A stretch of 35,695 bases of DNA. It comes from Lysobacteraceae bacterium. GTDB taxonomy: Bacteria > Pseudomonadota > Gammaproteobacteria > Xanthomonadales > Rhodanobacteraceae. The notes under the pieces are model-generated. The model did not search any database, was not told where the DNA came from, and saw only the letters and a program-made list of their open reading frames with translations. The stretch is taken from NCBI GenBank assembly GCA_028870665.1, contig JAGWPB010000028.1:1-35695 (forward strand), in the 5' to 3' direction. Shown here piece after piece: positions 21,201 through 29,641 of the stretch (the stretch's first letter is position 1; each line of letters starts with the position of its first letter). A program made the translations under genes and the position numbers.

Positions 21201-21456
21201 GCGTCCAGCTGTCGCCGCCGTCGATCGTCTTCCAGACGCCGCCGCCGGCGGCACCGACGTAGTACAGATCGGGATCGCCGGCCACGCCGACCACGCTGGT
21301 CACGCGCCCGCCGGCCACGGCGGGGCCGATATTGCGGAACACCAGATGATGGAACGGACCGTGCGGCGATGCCGCAGGCGCGGAGGCAGCCATGGCCGCA
21401 GGGGCCAGTACCGCGACGGACAGGAACAGTGCGACCGACCGGATCAAGGGGTTCAC
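18205..21456 (-). CDS. Secreted BNR/Asp-box (sortilin-like) beta-propeller repeat protein
   Basis: A protein of 1083 residues. Residues 1-23 form a Sec signal peptide ending in AAMA. The body is a large propeller with many Asp-box repeats of form S-x-D-x-G-x-x-W: TIDGGDSW, SPDGGKTW, SSDGGAHW, STDGGLTW, STDGGRHW, TRDGGAHW and SRDDGAHW. The protein resembles the VPS10/sortilin and 'WD40/YVTN/BNR-like repeat-containing' family common in Xanthomonadales and Bacteroidetes. The C-terminal 300 residues contain an immunoglobulin-like stretch (GDYTARVTAAGRTQSIALAV) and a helical tail. Often auto-annotated as a glycosyl hydrolase, but no catalytic centre can be identified. The start is GTG at 21456 with GGAG about ten bases upstream. 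It is monocistronic; its role is unknown, perhaps binding of peptide or glycan at the cell surface or periplasm. Confidence 0.87.
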   Translation of the reverse strand: MNPLIRSVALFLSVAVLAPAAMAASAPAASPHGPFHHLVFRNIGPAVAGGRVTSVVGVAGDPDLYYVGAAGGGVWKTIDGGDSWTPIFNHEPTQSIGALALAAGNPDWLWVGTGEANPRNDILDGDGVYFSPDGGKTWQDKGLHDAGQIGAIAVDPQHPDDVFVCAAGDVWKPGPERGVFMSSDGGAHWRKVLYLNDHTGCADIAFEPGNPKVLIAGMWPLQRHPWNLVSGGKSGGLYRSTDGGLTWTRLHHGLPEGAIGRSAIAFAPSAPETVYAVIQARGGVLWVSHDLGSHWAKVSNDHDNDVRPFYFTQLAVMPNDPDRLFLLSMKMMESKDGGKTVFYADKGVHVDHHAIWIDPTNPRRIIQGNDGGVYLSLDTGKHWRYLDNLPIEQFYQVAAGTTQTPYLLCGGLQDNDAWCGASSDYRRGGVVGYQDWFDVAGGDGQYVVPAPGDANIIYATTDDGNATRYDRATRRSRSINPYLKDILVGSLLSGKTMAEQKYRFNWTTPIAVSSASANDIYLGGNVVFHSTDGGRHWQVISPDLTRNDKSKQGASGGPVNKDLSGAETYDTLQSLALSRRNPQVLWAGSDDGLVWVTRDGGAHWSQVTPGGAPQWARVYHVTASPFHAGTAYAAFDGHLLGNDRPYAYRTTDYGRSWQRIRAGLPESSVMVVREDPDQAGLLFAGTLSDGLYFSRDDGAHWQPLHANLPRGLAVFDLNFVRASDSLVLATHGRGLWVLDNLIPVAQYDATIAKAPLHVFPAAPGTLLHASRSNGVGPSAYRAPNASDGVLISYTLARTLKPTAAEKAAHHTPVKIEILDAAGHRIDTLYGPARAGVNATAWSLHYKGPAKLSPLLGKSGALFGAKVGPAVPPGDYTARVTAAGRTQSIALAVRPDPRYHDDLAVDRANTAQGLAMRAELSAVNRVLNRVAAMRKGLGAVLARSRSDADFARHDAALVAQARTLDKQLGDFEDALWNPHTQHAVEEDFLRHYTRLHQHVATLYGMTAFAWGEAPRAQVRALAAADHALIEQMLAHYNGALTGRVKAWNQAAYAAGVATLPTGAPVAIRPTAPLPPLAAGGTTGA

Positions 21457-21466
21457 TTCGAGGCTC

Positions 21467-21489
21467 CGCAGGCACGGGGATTGCCTGCG
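21467..21489. repeat. 8-bp inverted repeat upstream of the BNR-repeat gene
   Basis: CGCAGGCA (21467-21474) pairs with TGCCTGCG (21482-21489) across a 7-base loop, 11 bases before the GTG start of the BNR-repeat gene on the minus strand. It could be a leader hairpin, an operator half-site pair, or the end of the hemF transcript; the sequence alone does not decide. Confidence 0.3.
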
Positions 21490-21616
21490 CGTACCGCGCG
21501 GGCATCAGACTGCGACCCGCGAAATCGTGATCGGTTCCGCGCCGGCCGCGATCGGGCGCCGCGATCACGATGGTCCGGGTGTCGCCGCCGCGTGCCGGGG
21601 GCGGCGCGGCGCGGCC

Positions 21617-22561
<945 letters not shown>

Positions 22562-22611
22562 TTAGCAATCGTTCCGGCCGGTCGGCGCGGGCGGTGGCGC
22601 GGGTCGCCGCC

Positions 22612-22617
22612 TATACT
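22612..22617 (+). promoter_or_regulatory. Candidate -10 element of the ketosynthase operon
   Basis: TATACT (five of six consensus matches) lies 28 bases before the ATG of the ketosynthase gene. No clear -35 hexamer is found 16-18 bases upstream in this GC-rich divergent region. The leader would be about 20 bases. Confidence 0.38.
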
Positions 22618-22644
22618 GCGAGGCGAACCCTCGTCTCCGACCGC

Positions 22645-23844
22645 ATGCCGCGCGCCGATCACGCCCCCGCCATCACGGCTTGTACCGTCACCTCCGCGCT
22701 GGGCGTCGGGTGCGCGGCGCATCGCGAGGCACTGGCCGCGGGCCGCGGCGGCCTGCGACCCAACGACTTCACCCGCACCCCGTTGGCGTGCTGGATCGGA
22801 CGCGTGGCGGGCCTCGAGGACGTATCGCTGCCGCCGCCGCTGGCGCGTTTCGACAGCCGCACCCACCGGCTCGCCTGGCGCGCCCTGCACGCGGACGGTT
22901 TCGATGCGGCGGTCGCCGCCGCGCGCGCGCGCCACGGCCCGGCGCGGATCGCCTGCGTGCTGGGCACCTCGACCTCCAGCATCGGCGCCACCGAGGAAGC
23001 CTACACGCGCCTGCGGCAGGGGCGCATGCCCGACGACCTGCGTCGCCGCGAGATCCATCATCCGCATGCGCTGGCCGCGTTCGTCAGCGCCGCGCTGCAG
23101 CTGGACGGCCCGGCGCTGACGGTCTCGACCGCCTGCTCGTCGAGCGCCAAGGTGTTCGCGGCCGGCGCGCGGCTGCTGCGCCACGGTCTGGCCGACGCGG
23201 TGCTGGTCGGCGGCGCGGATTCGCTTTGCGGCAGCACGCTGTTCGGGTTCAACGCGCTCGAACTGATCGCGCCGGAACCCTGCCGGCCGTTCGATCGCGC
23301 ACGTCGCGGCCTGTCGATCGGCGAGGGCGCCGGCTTCGCGCTGCTGGAGCGTGCCGCGGCGGCATCGCACGCGCCGCGCCTGCTCGGCTGCGGCGAGTCG
23401 TCCGATGCCCATCACCTGTCGGCGCCGCATCCGCAAGGGCTCGGCGCGCGCCTGGCGATCACGGCGGCATTGACGGCCGCGGGCCTGACCCCGCGCGACG
23501 TGGATTACCTCAACCTGCACGGCACCGCCAGCCCGCAGAACGACGCCGTCGAGGCCACGCTGGTCGGCGCACTGTTTCCGCGCGCGCTGCGCGCCAGTTC
23601 CAGCAAGGGCGCCACCGGACACACCCTCGGCGCGGCGGGCATCATCGAGGCGGTGATCACCCTGCTGGCGCTGGAACACGGCCTGGTGCCGGGCACGCAT
23701 GGTTGCCGCGATCCGGAGCCGGCGATCGCCGCGCAACTGGCGCTGGCGCCCGAATCGCGTCCGCTGCGCGTCGCGCTCAGTGCCTCGTTCGGCTTCGGCG
23801 GCAGCAATGCCTGCCTTGCCTTTGCCCGCGCGGAGGCGGCGTGA
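22645..23844 (+). CDS. Beta-ketoacyl-ACP synthase of the aryl-polyene/xanthomonadin locus (ApeO/FabF-like)
   Basis: A ketosynthase of 399 residues with the thiolase fold. The catalytic Cys164 is in STACSSSAK, the first His292 in LHGTASPQND, Lys321 in KGATGHT and the second His326 in GHTLGAAG, so the C-H-H set is complete. It should carry out decarboxylative condensation of malonyl-ACP with the growing aryl-primed chain. The ATG at 22645 was chosen because the fold begins directly after it (ITACTVTSALG); the upstream frame is not coding-like. Its stop overlaps the GTG of the chain-length-factor gene by four bases, as is usual for KS/partner pairs. In characterised aryl polyene systems an active KS pairs with a KS-like partner (ApeO-ApeC), which fits this arrangement. 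Confidence 0.93.
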   Translation: MPRADHAPAITACTVTSALGVGCAAHREALAAGRGGLRPNDFTRTPLACWIGRVAGLEDVSLPPPLARFDSRTHRLAWRALHADGFDAAVAAARARHGPARIACVLGTSTSSIGATEEAYTRLRQGRMPDDLRRREIHHPHALAAFVSAALQLDGPALTVSTACSSSAKVFAAGARLLRHGLADAVLVGGADSLCGSTLFGFNALELIAPEPCRPFDRARRGLSIGEGAGFALLERAAAASHAPRLLGCGESSDAHHLSAPHPQGLGARLAITAALTAAGLTPRDVDYLNLHGTASPQNDAVEATLVGALFPRALRASSSKGATGHTLGAAGIIEAVITLLALEHGLVPGTHGCRDPEPAIAAQLALAPESRPLRVALSASFGFGGSNACLAFARAEAA

Positions 23845-24629
23845 GCGCGGTGCCCGCGGTCGGCGTCCGTGGCATCGGCGTGTGGACGCCCGCGGCGCCG
23901 TCGTGGCCGGCCCTGCAGGCGCTGCTGGCGGGGATCGCGCCGGAGCCGGAAATGGCGCCGTCCGCGCGCATCCTCGCGGCCGGCGAGCGCCGCCGCGCGC
24001 CCTTGTCGGTCCGCCTGGCGGTCGAGGTGGCGGCGCAGGCGGTCCAGGCCAGCGGGCTGGCTGCGGCGACCCTGCCGACGGTCTTCGCCAGCGCCTACGG
24101 CGACAGCACGATCACCGACGAGCTGGCGCGCACGCTGGCCAGCGCGCCGACGCAGGTGTCGCCGACGCGCTTCACCCACTCGGTGCTCAACGCCGCCGCC
24201 GGTCACTGGAGCATGGCCGTCGGCTGCCATGCCGCCAGCAGCGCCGTTTGCGCCGGCGAATCCACCTTTGCGGCCGGGCTGCTGGAGGCCACGCTGCAGG
24301 TGGTCGACAGCGGCCATCCGCTGCTGTTCGTCGCCAGCGACATCGCCACGATCGGAGCGCTGGTCGACGTCGCCCCGGCGGCCCTGAGTTTCGCCTGCGC
24401 GCTGGTGCTGGCACCGGCATCGGACCCGGCGCCCCGGTTGCGGCTGCGCACGCGTTCGGCCATCGCCCGCGAGAGCCTGCCGCGGCAGCTGCAGGCGGCG
24501 GCGTGGTACAAGCAAAATCCCTGTGCCCGCAGCCTGACGCTGCTGGAAGCGCTGGCGCGCGGCACGCCTTCGCGCCTGCGACTGGCGCTGGCGCCGGCAC
24601 TGACCCTGGACATCGAGATCGAGGCATGA
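23841..24629 (+). CDS. KS-like chain-length factor (ApeC-type, PF13723-like)
   Basis: A protein of 262 residues resembling the N-terminal half of a ketosynthase, matching the 'beta-ketoacyl synthase chain length factor' family. In the segment where a KS has TACSS it reads GCHAASSAVC (residues 128-137), so the nucleophilic Cys is displaced or absent, and there is no HGT or GHT motif. It is therefore expected to be non-condensing and to act as heterodimer partner of the upstream KS, shaping the chain length. The start is GTG at 23841, overlapping the KS stop (GTGA), and its stop overlaps the glycosyltransferase start (ATGA at 24626). Tight coupling on both sides supports stoichiometric expression. 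Confidence 0.85.
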   Translation: MSAVPAVGVRGIGVWTPAAPSWPALQALLAGIAPEPEMAPSARILAAGERRRAPLSVRLAVEVAAQAVQASGLAAATLPTVFASAYGDSTITDELARTLASAPTQVSPTRFTHSVLNAAAGHWSMAVGCHAASSAVCAGESTFAAGLLEATLQVVDSGHPLLFVASDIATIGALVDVAPAALSFACALVLAPASDPAPRLRLRTRSAIARESLPRQLQAAAWYKQNPCARSLTLLEALARGTPSRLRLALAPALTLDIEIEA

Positions 24630-25420
24630 GCGACCGCACGCCCCCGCGCTGCTGCATCCTGATTCCCGCGCTCAACGAGGAACGCGCCATCCGCGGCGTG
24701 ATCGAGTCCGCGCTGGCGGTCTGCGCCGACGTGATCGTGGTCGACGACGGCTCCGATGACGCCACGCCCGCGATCGTCGGCACGTTGCCGGTGACGTTGA
24801 TCCGCCACGCGCAGCGCATGGGCAAGGGCGAGGCCCTGCGCGACGGCTTTCGCGCCGCGCTGCGGCTGGGTTTCGACGCGGTGGTGACGATGGATGGCGA
24901 CGGCCAGCACCTGGCCAGCGACGTGCCGCGCCTGCTGGCGGCGGCGCGCGCCTTCCCCGACCACATCGTGATCGGCGCGCGCCTGCGCGAGCGCGAGCAC
25001 CAGCCGAAGGCGCGCCAGCGCGCCAATGCGGTCGCCGACTGGGGCATTTCAGTGGCCTGCGCGCAGCCGATCGCCGACACCCAGAGCGGCCAGCGCTACT
25101 ACCCGCGCGCGGCGCTGGAACTGGTCGACCTGCCGGCCGAGAACTTCGTGTTCGAGGCGGCGATCCTGATCGCGGCCTCGCGCGAGCGCGGTCTCGGCGT
25201 GGTCTCGGTGCCGATCGCCTCGCGCTACCAGGGCGAGTTCCGGCTCAGCCATTTCCGTCCGGTCCGGGACGTCACCCGCATCACCGTCTACACCGTCGGC
25301 CGCGCCCTGCATTACGGCCATCTGTGGCGCAGCATCCGCCGCGCGCGGGCGACGCCGCCCAAGGTGATCGATCCGCCGCAGGAGTCCGCGGGTCCCGCCG
25401 GCGCACCGCGATTGGCCTGA
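24626..25420 (+). CDS. Family 2 glycosyltransferase of the pigment locus
   Basis: A protein of 264 residues with the GT-A fold: CCILIPALNEERAIRG at the start, DDGSDD at 40-45, the metal-binding TMDGDGQH (D-x-D type) at 89-95, and a later DTQSGQRYY with FVFEAAILI as in dolichol-phosphate-mannose-synthase-like enzymes. No transmembrane helix is obvious, so it is likely a cytoplasmic or membrane-associated enzyme that adds a sugar to a lipid or to the polyene head. In enterobacterial aryl polyene clusters glycosyl and acyl transfer are, as I recall, fused in one protein (ApeJ); here they are separate genes. Its start overlaps the chain-length-factor stop. It converges on the FabG-like gene with 3 bases between stops. 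Confidence 0.9.
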   Translation: MSDRTPPRCCILIPALNEERAIRGVIESALAVCADVIVVDDGSDDATPAIVGTLPVTLIRHAQRMGKGEALRDGFRAALRLGFDAVVTMDGDGQHLASDVPRLLAAARAFPDHIVIGARLREREHQPKARQRANAVADWGISVACAQPIADTQSGQRYYPRAALELVDLPAENFVFEAAILIAASRERGLGVVSVPIASRYQGEFRLSHFRPVRDVTRITVYTVGRALHYGHLWRSIRRARATPPKVIDPPQESAGPAGAPRLA

Positions 25421-25423
25421 GGC

Positions 25424-26155
25424 CTAGGCCATGCCGCCATTGACGCCGATCACCTGGCCGTTGATGTAGCCGGCGGCGTCCGAGCACAGAAAGCCGACCA
25501 GCGCCGCGACCTCGTCCGCGCGGCCGGCGCGACCCGCCGGCACCAGCGCGCGCAGCTGTTCGTCGTCGAAGTGGCCGTCGCTCATGCGCCCGGCGATCAC
25601 GCCCGGCGCGACCACGTTGACGGTCACGCCGCGGCTGGCCATCTCGCGCGCCAGCGAGCGCGCCGCGCCGTGCAGCGCGGACTTCGCGGCCGCGTAGTTG
25701 ACCTGGCCGCGGTTGCCGAGCTGCGCGGCAACCGACGAGATCGCCACGATGCGACCGAAGCGCGCGCGGCCCATCGGCAGCAGCAGCGGCTGCACGACGT
25801 GGAAGAAGCCGTGCAGGGAGACATCGATCACGCGATGCCACTGCTCCTCGCGCATGCCGGCCAGCGGCGCGTCGTCATGGATGCCCGCCGCATGTACCAG
25901 GGCGTGCAGCGGACCGGCGGCGAGCAGGCGCTCCAGCTCGGCGCGGGTGGCGGCGCCGTCGGTGAGATCGAAATTCACCGCTTCGGCGCCGCCGCCCGCG
26001 GCGCGGATCGCCGCGGCCACGGCCTCGGCGCGCGCGTGTCCGCGCACCGCCTGCACGGCGACGGCGTAGCCTTGCGCGGCGAGCGTGCGGCAGACGGCGC
26101 TGCCGATGTCGCCGCTGCCGCCGGTGACCAGGGCGCGGCGCGGGAATTGCTGCAT
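25424..26155 (-). CDS. 3-ketoacyl-ACP reductase, FabG-like (ApeQ-type)
   Basis: A classical SDR of 243 residues. The cofactor loop TGGSGDIGSAV is at 11-21, and the catalytic residues are Ser141 (AISSVAA), Tyr154 and Lys158 (NYAAAKSAL). HAAG (88-91) takes the place of NNAG. The C-terminus GYINGQVIGVNGGMA is typical of FabG, so NADPH-dependent reduction of the 3-keto group on the ACP-bound polyene intermediate is expected. The ATG at 26155 is the first good start; the frame runs further upstream without coding character. It is the last gene of the minus-strand pigment operon, 44 bases after the ApeP-like dehydratase, the only non-overlapping junction in that operon. Confidence 0.93.
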   Translation of the reverse strand: MQQFPRRALVTGGSGDIGSAVCRTLAAQGYAVAVQAVRGHARAEAVAAAIRAAGGGAEAVNFDLTDGAATRAELERLLAAGPLHALVHAAGIHDDAPLAGMREEQWHRVIDVSLHGFFHVVQPLLLPMGRARFGRIVAISSVAAQLGNRGQVNYAAAKSALHGAARSLAREMASRGVTVNVVAPGVIAGRMSDGHFDDEQLRALVPAGRAGRADEVAALVGFLCSDAAGYINGQVIGVNGGMA

Positions 26156-26199
26156 GTCGACCTCGCATGCGGTGGCGGATGCGGGCGGCCGCGCGCGGC

Positions 26200-26649
26200 T
26201 CAGCAGCTGGCGGCGGCGCCGTAGGCGATGGTCGCACGCCCCGTGGCCTGCAGGCATCCGCCCTGGGTGATGCGGAAGGCGTACTGCGCGCCATGATCGT
26301 CACCGAGCAGGCATTCGGCTTCGATGTCCAGTGCACCGCCGGCCGGATCCACGACGTCGACGTGCAGGCGGACCTCGCGCAGCGCGGCGAGCAGGCCGGC
26401 GCGCGGCGCGCCGCCGGCGGCGCGGGCAGCCAGCGCACCATGCACGGCCGCCGCCTGTGCGCCGTATTCGCACAGATGCACGGCATGCAGCGCGCCGTCG
26501 CGGCGCAGCGGATGATCGACGCGCGTGTGCGACGTGCCGCGCGCGCGGATGCGCGTGGCGTCCCAGTCCAGCACGGCATCCAGCAGGCACATCGCGCCGG
26601 CGTGCGGAATCAGCATCGCGATCGCGGCGTGATCGAGCGCGCGGCTCAC
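26200..26649 (-). CDS. Hotdog-fold 3-hydroxyacyl-ACP dehydratase, ApeP-like
   Basis: A protein of 149 residues. The N-terminus has LIPHAGAMCLLDAVLDWD with candidate catalytic His16, then HPLRRDGALHAVHLCEYGAQAAAVHGAL, the signature layout of ApeP-like hotdog dehydratases, distinct from FabA/FabZ. In aryl polyene synthesis ApeP works alongside the second dehydratase ApeI to introduce trans double bonds. The start is GTG at 26649, which overlaps the MMPL exporter stop by four bases. This protein is easily missed, because a very long shadow frame covers it. Confidence 0.87.
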   Translation of the reverse strand: MSRALDHAAIAMLIPHAGAMCLLDAVLDWDATRIRARGTSHTRVDHPLRRDGALHAVHLCEYGAQAAAVHGALAARAAGGAPRAGLLAALREVRLHVDVVDPAGGALDIEAECLLGDDHGAQYAFRITQGGCLQATGRATIAYGAAASC

Positions 26650-28979
26650 CGGTCCGGCTCCGGCAGGCGACGGTGCGGCGCCATCAGCAGCGACAGCGCG
26701 AAGTGGTAGCCGACGCCCAGCGCCACGGTCAGGCCGATCGCGCGCAGCACCGGGATGCCGGAGACGGCCAGGCTGCCGAACACCAGCAGCGCGGCGGCCA
26801 CGCAGACCAGCGTGGCGTGCAGGGTGCGCCGGCGCTCGGCGCGATCGTCGCTGTCGCGCTCGAAGAACAGCGCGTAATGCAGACCCAGTCCGGCGGCGAG
26901 GATCAGCGCCACCAGATGGAACAGGGTCAGCCCGATGCCGGCCACGCGCAGCGTCGCCAGCGCCAGCAGCGTCGCCAGCGTCATCGGCGCCAGCACGTGC
27001 CAGGCCCGGCGCGGGCCGTGCAGCGCCAGCGTCACCGCCAGCGCCAGCAGCAGCGCGGAGCCCGCCAGCGCCTCGAGGATGCGCGTCCGGTAGGCGGCCA
27101 GCCACTGCTCCGAGGTGGCCTTGAGATCGAGCAGCCGGACACGACCGCCCTGCGCAGCGGCCCAGTGCGCCAGCGCCTGCGGATCGCGCACGTCCACCAG
27201 CGCGCCGAGGCCGTACCACCGGCCGTCCTGGTGAACCAGCATCGACGCCAGCCGCGCGCCCGGCGGCGTGCGTTCGAAGACGGCGGGCGTCAGCGGCGGC
27301 AGCGCGCGCGCGCGTTCGACGTCGCGGATGAAGGGCGCGAACAGCCCGGGCCGGAACGGCAGCCCGTGTTCGGCGACGGCGAGATCCGCCGTCAGCGCGG
27401 CGCGATCGGGCAGCCGCGCCTGGCGCGCGCGCTGCACGCCGCGGCTGGGCAGATAGCGCGAGGGCAGCTCGGCCGCGCCCAGCACGCCGCGCCGTTCGAG
27501 GTCGCGCAGCGCCGGGGTCACCTGCTCGGACAGGGCCAGCACGGCGTCGGCCGTCGGCGCCTGCAGCAGCAGCTGATAGCGCACGTCGGGCGCGCCCAGC
27601 GCCCGGCGCAGCGCGGCATCGCGCGCCAGCAGCGCCGGCGGCACCGGGGTCAGCGCGCCGAGATCGTTCTGCCAGAACGGACCGGGCGCCAGCGCGATCG
27701 CCGTCAGCGCCGCCAGCAGCAGCAGGGCCGGCAGCGCACGCGGGCGCGGCAGGGCGTCGAACCGCGCCGCCAGCCACGCCAGCCCCGGCGTGTCGGCCGC
27801 GTCGCGCACGCGCGCCGGCAGCAGCGGCGGCAGCAGCCAGCGCGTGGCCAGTCCGGCCGCCAGCACGCCGGCGACGGCGAACACGGCCAGCTGCTGCAGG
27901 CCGGGCACCCCGGACGCATAGAACGCGGCGTAGGCGATCGCGGTCGAGGCGATCGCGGTGCGCAGCAGCGGCCACAGTGCACGGACGCTGGCCGTCGCCG
28001 TCTCGGTCGCCGAGCGGTGGCTGAGCACGCGGATCGGATATTCCTGCGCCACGCCGAGCAGGGTGAAGCCGAACGCCAGGGTGATGCCGTGCGCGCCGCC
28101 GTCGATCAGCACCAGCGCGGCCAGTCCGGCCAGTGCCCCGGTGGCGACCGGCAGCGCGCCGAGCAGCAGGCTGGGCACGCTGCGATAGGCGGCCAGCAGC
28201 AGCAGCACGAAGCCCAGCGTGGTCAGTGCGCCGATCCGGTCGGCACTGCGGCGCACGGCACGATCGACGACCACGCTGAAGTAGCCCGGGCCGCTGACTT
28301 CGAGTCGCGCCGCGCCGCGCTGCGGCAGCGCCGCGAAGTGCGCCCGCAGCGCCGCCAGCGCGATGGCCTGGGCGGCGGGATCGAAACCGGGTGCGCGCGT
28401 CTGTGCCACCAGCAGCGCGCCGTGTCGCGGCGAAAGCCATACGCCGTCGTGCAGCGCGGGCGCCCGCGGCGGCGCCCAGCGTCGCGCCAGCGCCAGCGTC
28501 TCCAGGGTGGGGTCGCCGGGCAGCAGCGGCTCCAGCAGCGACGCCGCGGGTGAGCCCAGGTCGGCCAGCCGCTGCTCCAGTGCGGCGCGCAGGGTGATGG
28601 CATCGAGCGGCTGCGTGTCGAAGCCCGGCGTCAGCAGATAGCGGTAGGGCAGCAGGGCCGGATCGAGCGTGGCCAGCGCATTGGCGTCGCCGTCGGCGAC
28701 CAGCACGAAGCGCGGATCGCGCGCCAGCGCCGCGGCCAGGCCGCGGCTGAGGCGCGTCAGATCCGTCGCCGGCGCGCCGCGGATCGCCAGCAGCAGCAGG
28801 CGCGAGCCCGGGCCCTTGCCGATCTGGTCGAGCAGCAGGCGCTGCACCGGCGTGCGCGGCGGCGGCAGGAAGGCGCGCAGGTCGGTTTCGACCCGCAGGC
28901 CGGTGACCACGAACACGCCCAGCGCGGCCAGCGCGGCGAGCCACAGGACCAGCAGCAGGCCGCGCGTGCGCGGCCTCAC
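26646..28979 (-). CDS. MMPL/RND-type inner-membrane exporter of the pigment locus
   Basis: A protein of 777 residues with the MMPL two-fold plan: one N-terminal membrane helix (residues 5-27), a periplasmic domain of about 200 residues, five closely spaced helices (about 230-400), a second periplasmic domain, and a final five-helix bundle ending with FALSLLMAPHRR. Membrane segments include LLLVLWLAALAALGVFVV, GALTTLGFVLLLLAAYRS and ALLLALAVTLALHG. Such proteins flip or extract lipids toward the periplasm; ApeM-type homologues occur in all aryl polyene loci I know of. The start is GTG at 28979, overlapping the LolA-like gene stop (GTGA), which gives the first helix directly; longer upstream starts are not coding-like. 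It is likely to work with the LolA-like carrier encoded just before it. Confidence 0.9.
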   Translation of the reverse strand: MRPRTRGLLLVLWLAALAALGVFVVTGLRVETDLRAFLPPPRTPVQRLLLDQIGKGPGSRLLLLAIRGAPATDLTRLSRGLAAALARDPRFVLVADGDANALATLDPALLPYRYLLTPGFDTQPLDAITLRAALEQRLADLGSPAASLLEPLLPGDPTLETLALARRWAPPRAPALHDGVWLSPRHGALLVAQTRAPGFDPAAQAIALAALRAHFAALPQRGAARLEVSGPGYFSVVVDRAVRRSADRIGALTTLGFVLLLLAAYRSVPSLLLGALPVATGALAGLAALVLIDGGAHGITLAFGFTLLGVAQEYPIRVLSHRSATETATASVRALWPLLRTAIASTAIAYAAFYASGVPGLQQLAVFAVAGVLAAGLATRWLLPPLLPARVRDAADTPGLAWLAARFDALPRPRALPALLLLAALTAIALAPGPFWQNDLGALTPVPPALLARDAALRRALGAPDVRYQLLLQAPTADAVLALSEQVTPALRDLERRGVLGAAELPSRYLPSRGVQRARQARLPDRAALTADLAVAEHGLPFRPGLFAPFIRDVERARALPPLTPAVFERTPPGARLASMLVHQDGRWYGLGALVDVRDPQALAHWAAAQGGRVRLLDLKATSEQWLAAYRTRILEALAGSALLLALAVTLALHGPRRAWHVLAPMTLATLLALATLRVAGIGLTLFHLVALILAAGLGLHYALFFERDSDDRAERRRTLHATLVCVAAALLVFGSLAVSGIPVLRAIGLTVALGVGYHFALSLLMAPHRRLPEPDR

Positions 28980-29641
28980 GGCAGCGGGCCGCCCGCGCAC
29001 AGCGTCGCCAGCGCCGCCGGCGTCGGCGTGGCCGGCAACGCGCTCGTCGCCAGCGCGCCGAGCAGGGTGAAGCTGGTGTCGCCGTTGCCCTGATCCATGC
29101 GCAGGCAGCGCAGGGCATGCCCGCTGCCGTCGACGCTGATGCCGGCCAGCCGCCGCGCCAGCGCGGCATCGCGTGGTGCGAGTTGCAGCGTCCACGCGCG
29201 GACGTCGCCGGAGGCACGGACGGTGAACGTGCCGCGCAGCAGCGCGGCGTCGCCGGACAGCAGCGCGCGAAAGCCGGTCAGCAGGCCCTTGAGCTCCGGC
29301 GCGCGGCCGAGATCGAAGTCCTGCGGCGGCTGTCCCGGACGCACGACCCGTACCCGGTCGCCATCGATGCGGGTGGTCTCGCGGTAGGGCGTGGCGACGT
29401 CGCGCTCGAGTCGCGCGCCCCCCAGCCAGACCAGTTCGCCGCGCAGGATCAGCGGGCGCGTCAGCACGCCGACGTAGCGCACCTCGGTGAACGCGGTGCG
29501 CGCCGGGGCGGGCTGCGCCAGGCCCGCGATCAGCCGCTCAGGAGCCAGCGTGGCCGCGGGGGTCGGCGCCGGCACCAGCGTCGCCAGCAGCAGCGCCGGC
29601 ACCGGTCCCAGTCGCATCCGCAGTCGCTTGCCAGAAGTCAT
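28976..29641 (-). CDS. LolA-like periplasmic lipid/lipoprotein carrier
   Basis: A protein of 221 residues. A Sec signal peptide (KRLRMRLGPVPALLLATLV, cut after PTPA) is followed by a LolA-type beta-barrel pattern: FTEVRYVGVLTRPLILRGEL, RLERDVATPYRETTRIDGD and VVRPGQPPQDFDL. In aryl polyene and other glycolipid loci an outer membrane lipoprotein carrier-like protein accompanies the MMPL exporter and probably moves the pigment lipid across the periplasm. The start at 29641 lies within the acyltransferase gene; an alternative ATG at 29617 would still leave a signal peptide. Neither has a clear ribosome binding site, so translation probably depends on coupling to the upstream gene. Its stop overlaps the exporter GTG. 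Confidence 0.82.
   Translation of the reverse strand: MTSGKRLRMRLGPVPALLLATLVPAPTPAATLAPERLIAGLAQPAPARTAFTEVRYVGVLTRPLILRGELVWLGGARLERDVATPYRETTRIDGDRVRVVRPGQPPQDFDLGRAPELKGLLTGFRALLSGDAALLRGTFTVRASGDVRAWTLQLAPRDAALARRLAGISVDGSGHALRCLRMDQGNGDTSFTLLGALATSALPATPTPAALATLCAGGPLP

Noticed and set aside
18205-21456. Glycosyl hydrolase or sialidase
   Set aside because: Asp-boxes are structural and no sialidase Arg triad or catalytic Tyr/Glu arrangement could be identified.
26200-29217. A single 1005-residue minus-strand protein covering the MMPL region and the ApeP-like dehydratase
   Set aside because: Only its last 149 residues have protein-like sequence, from a GTG that overlaps the exporter stop; the rest is out of frame with the real exporter.
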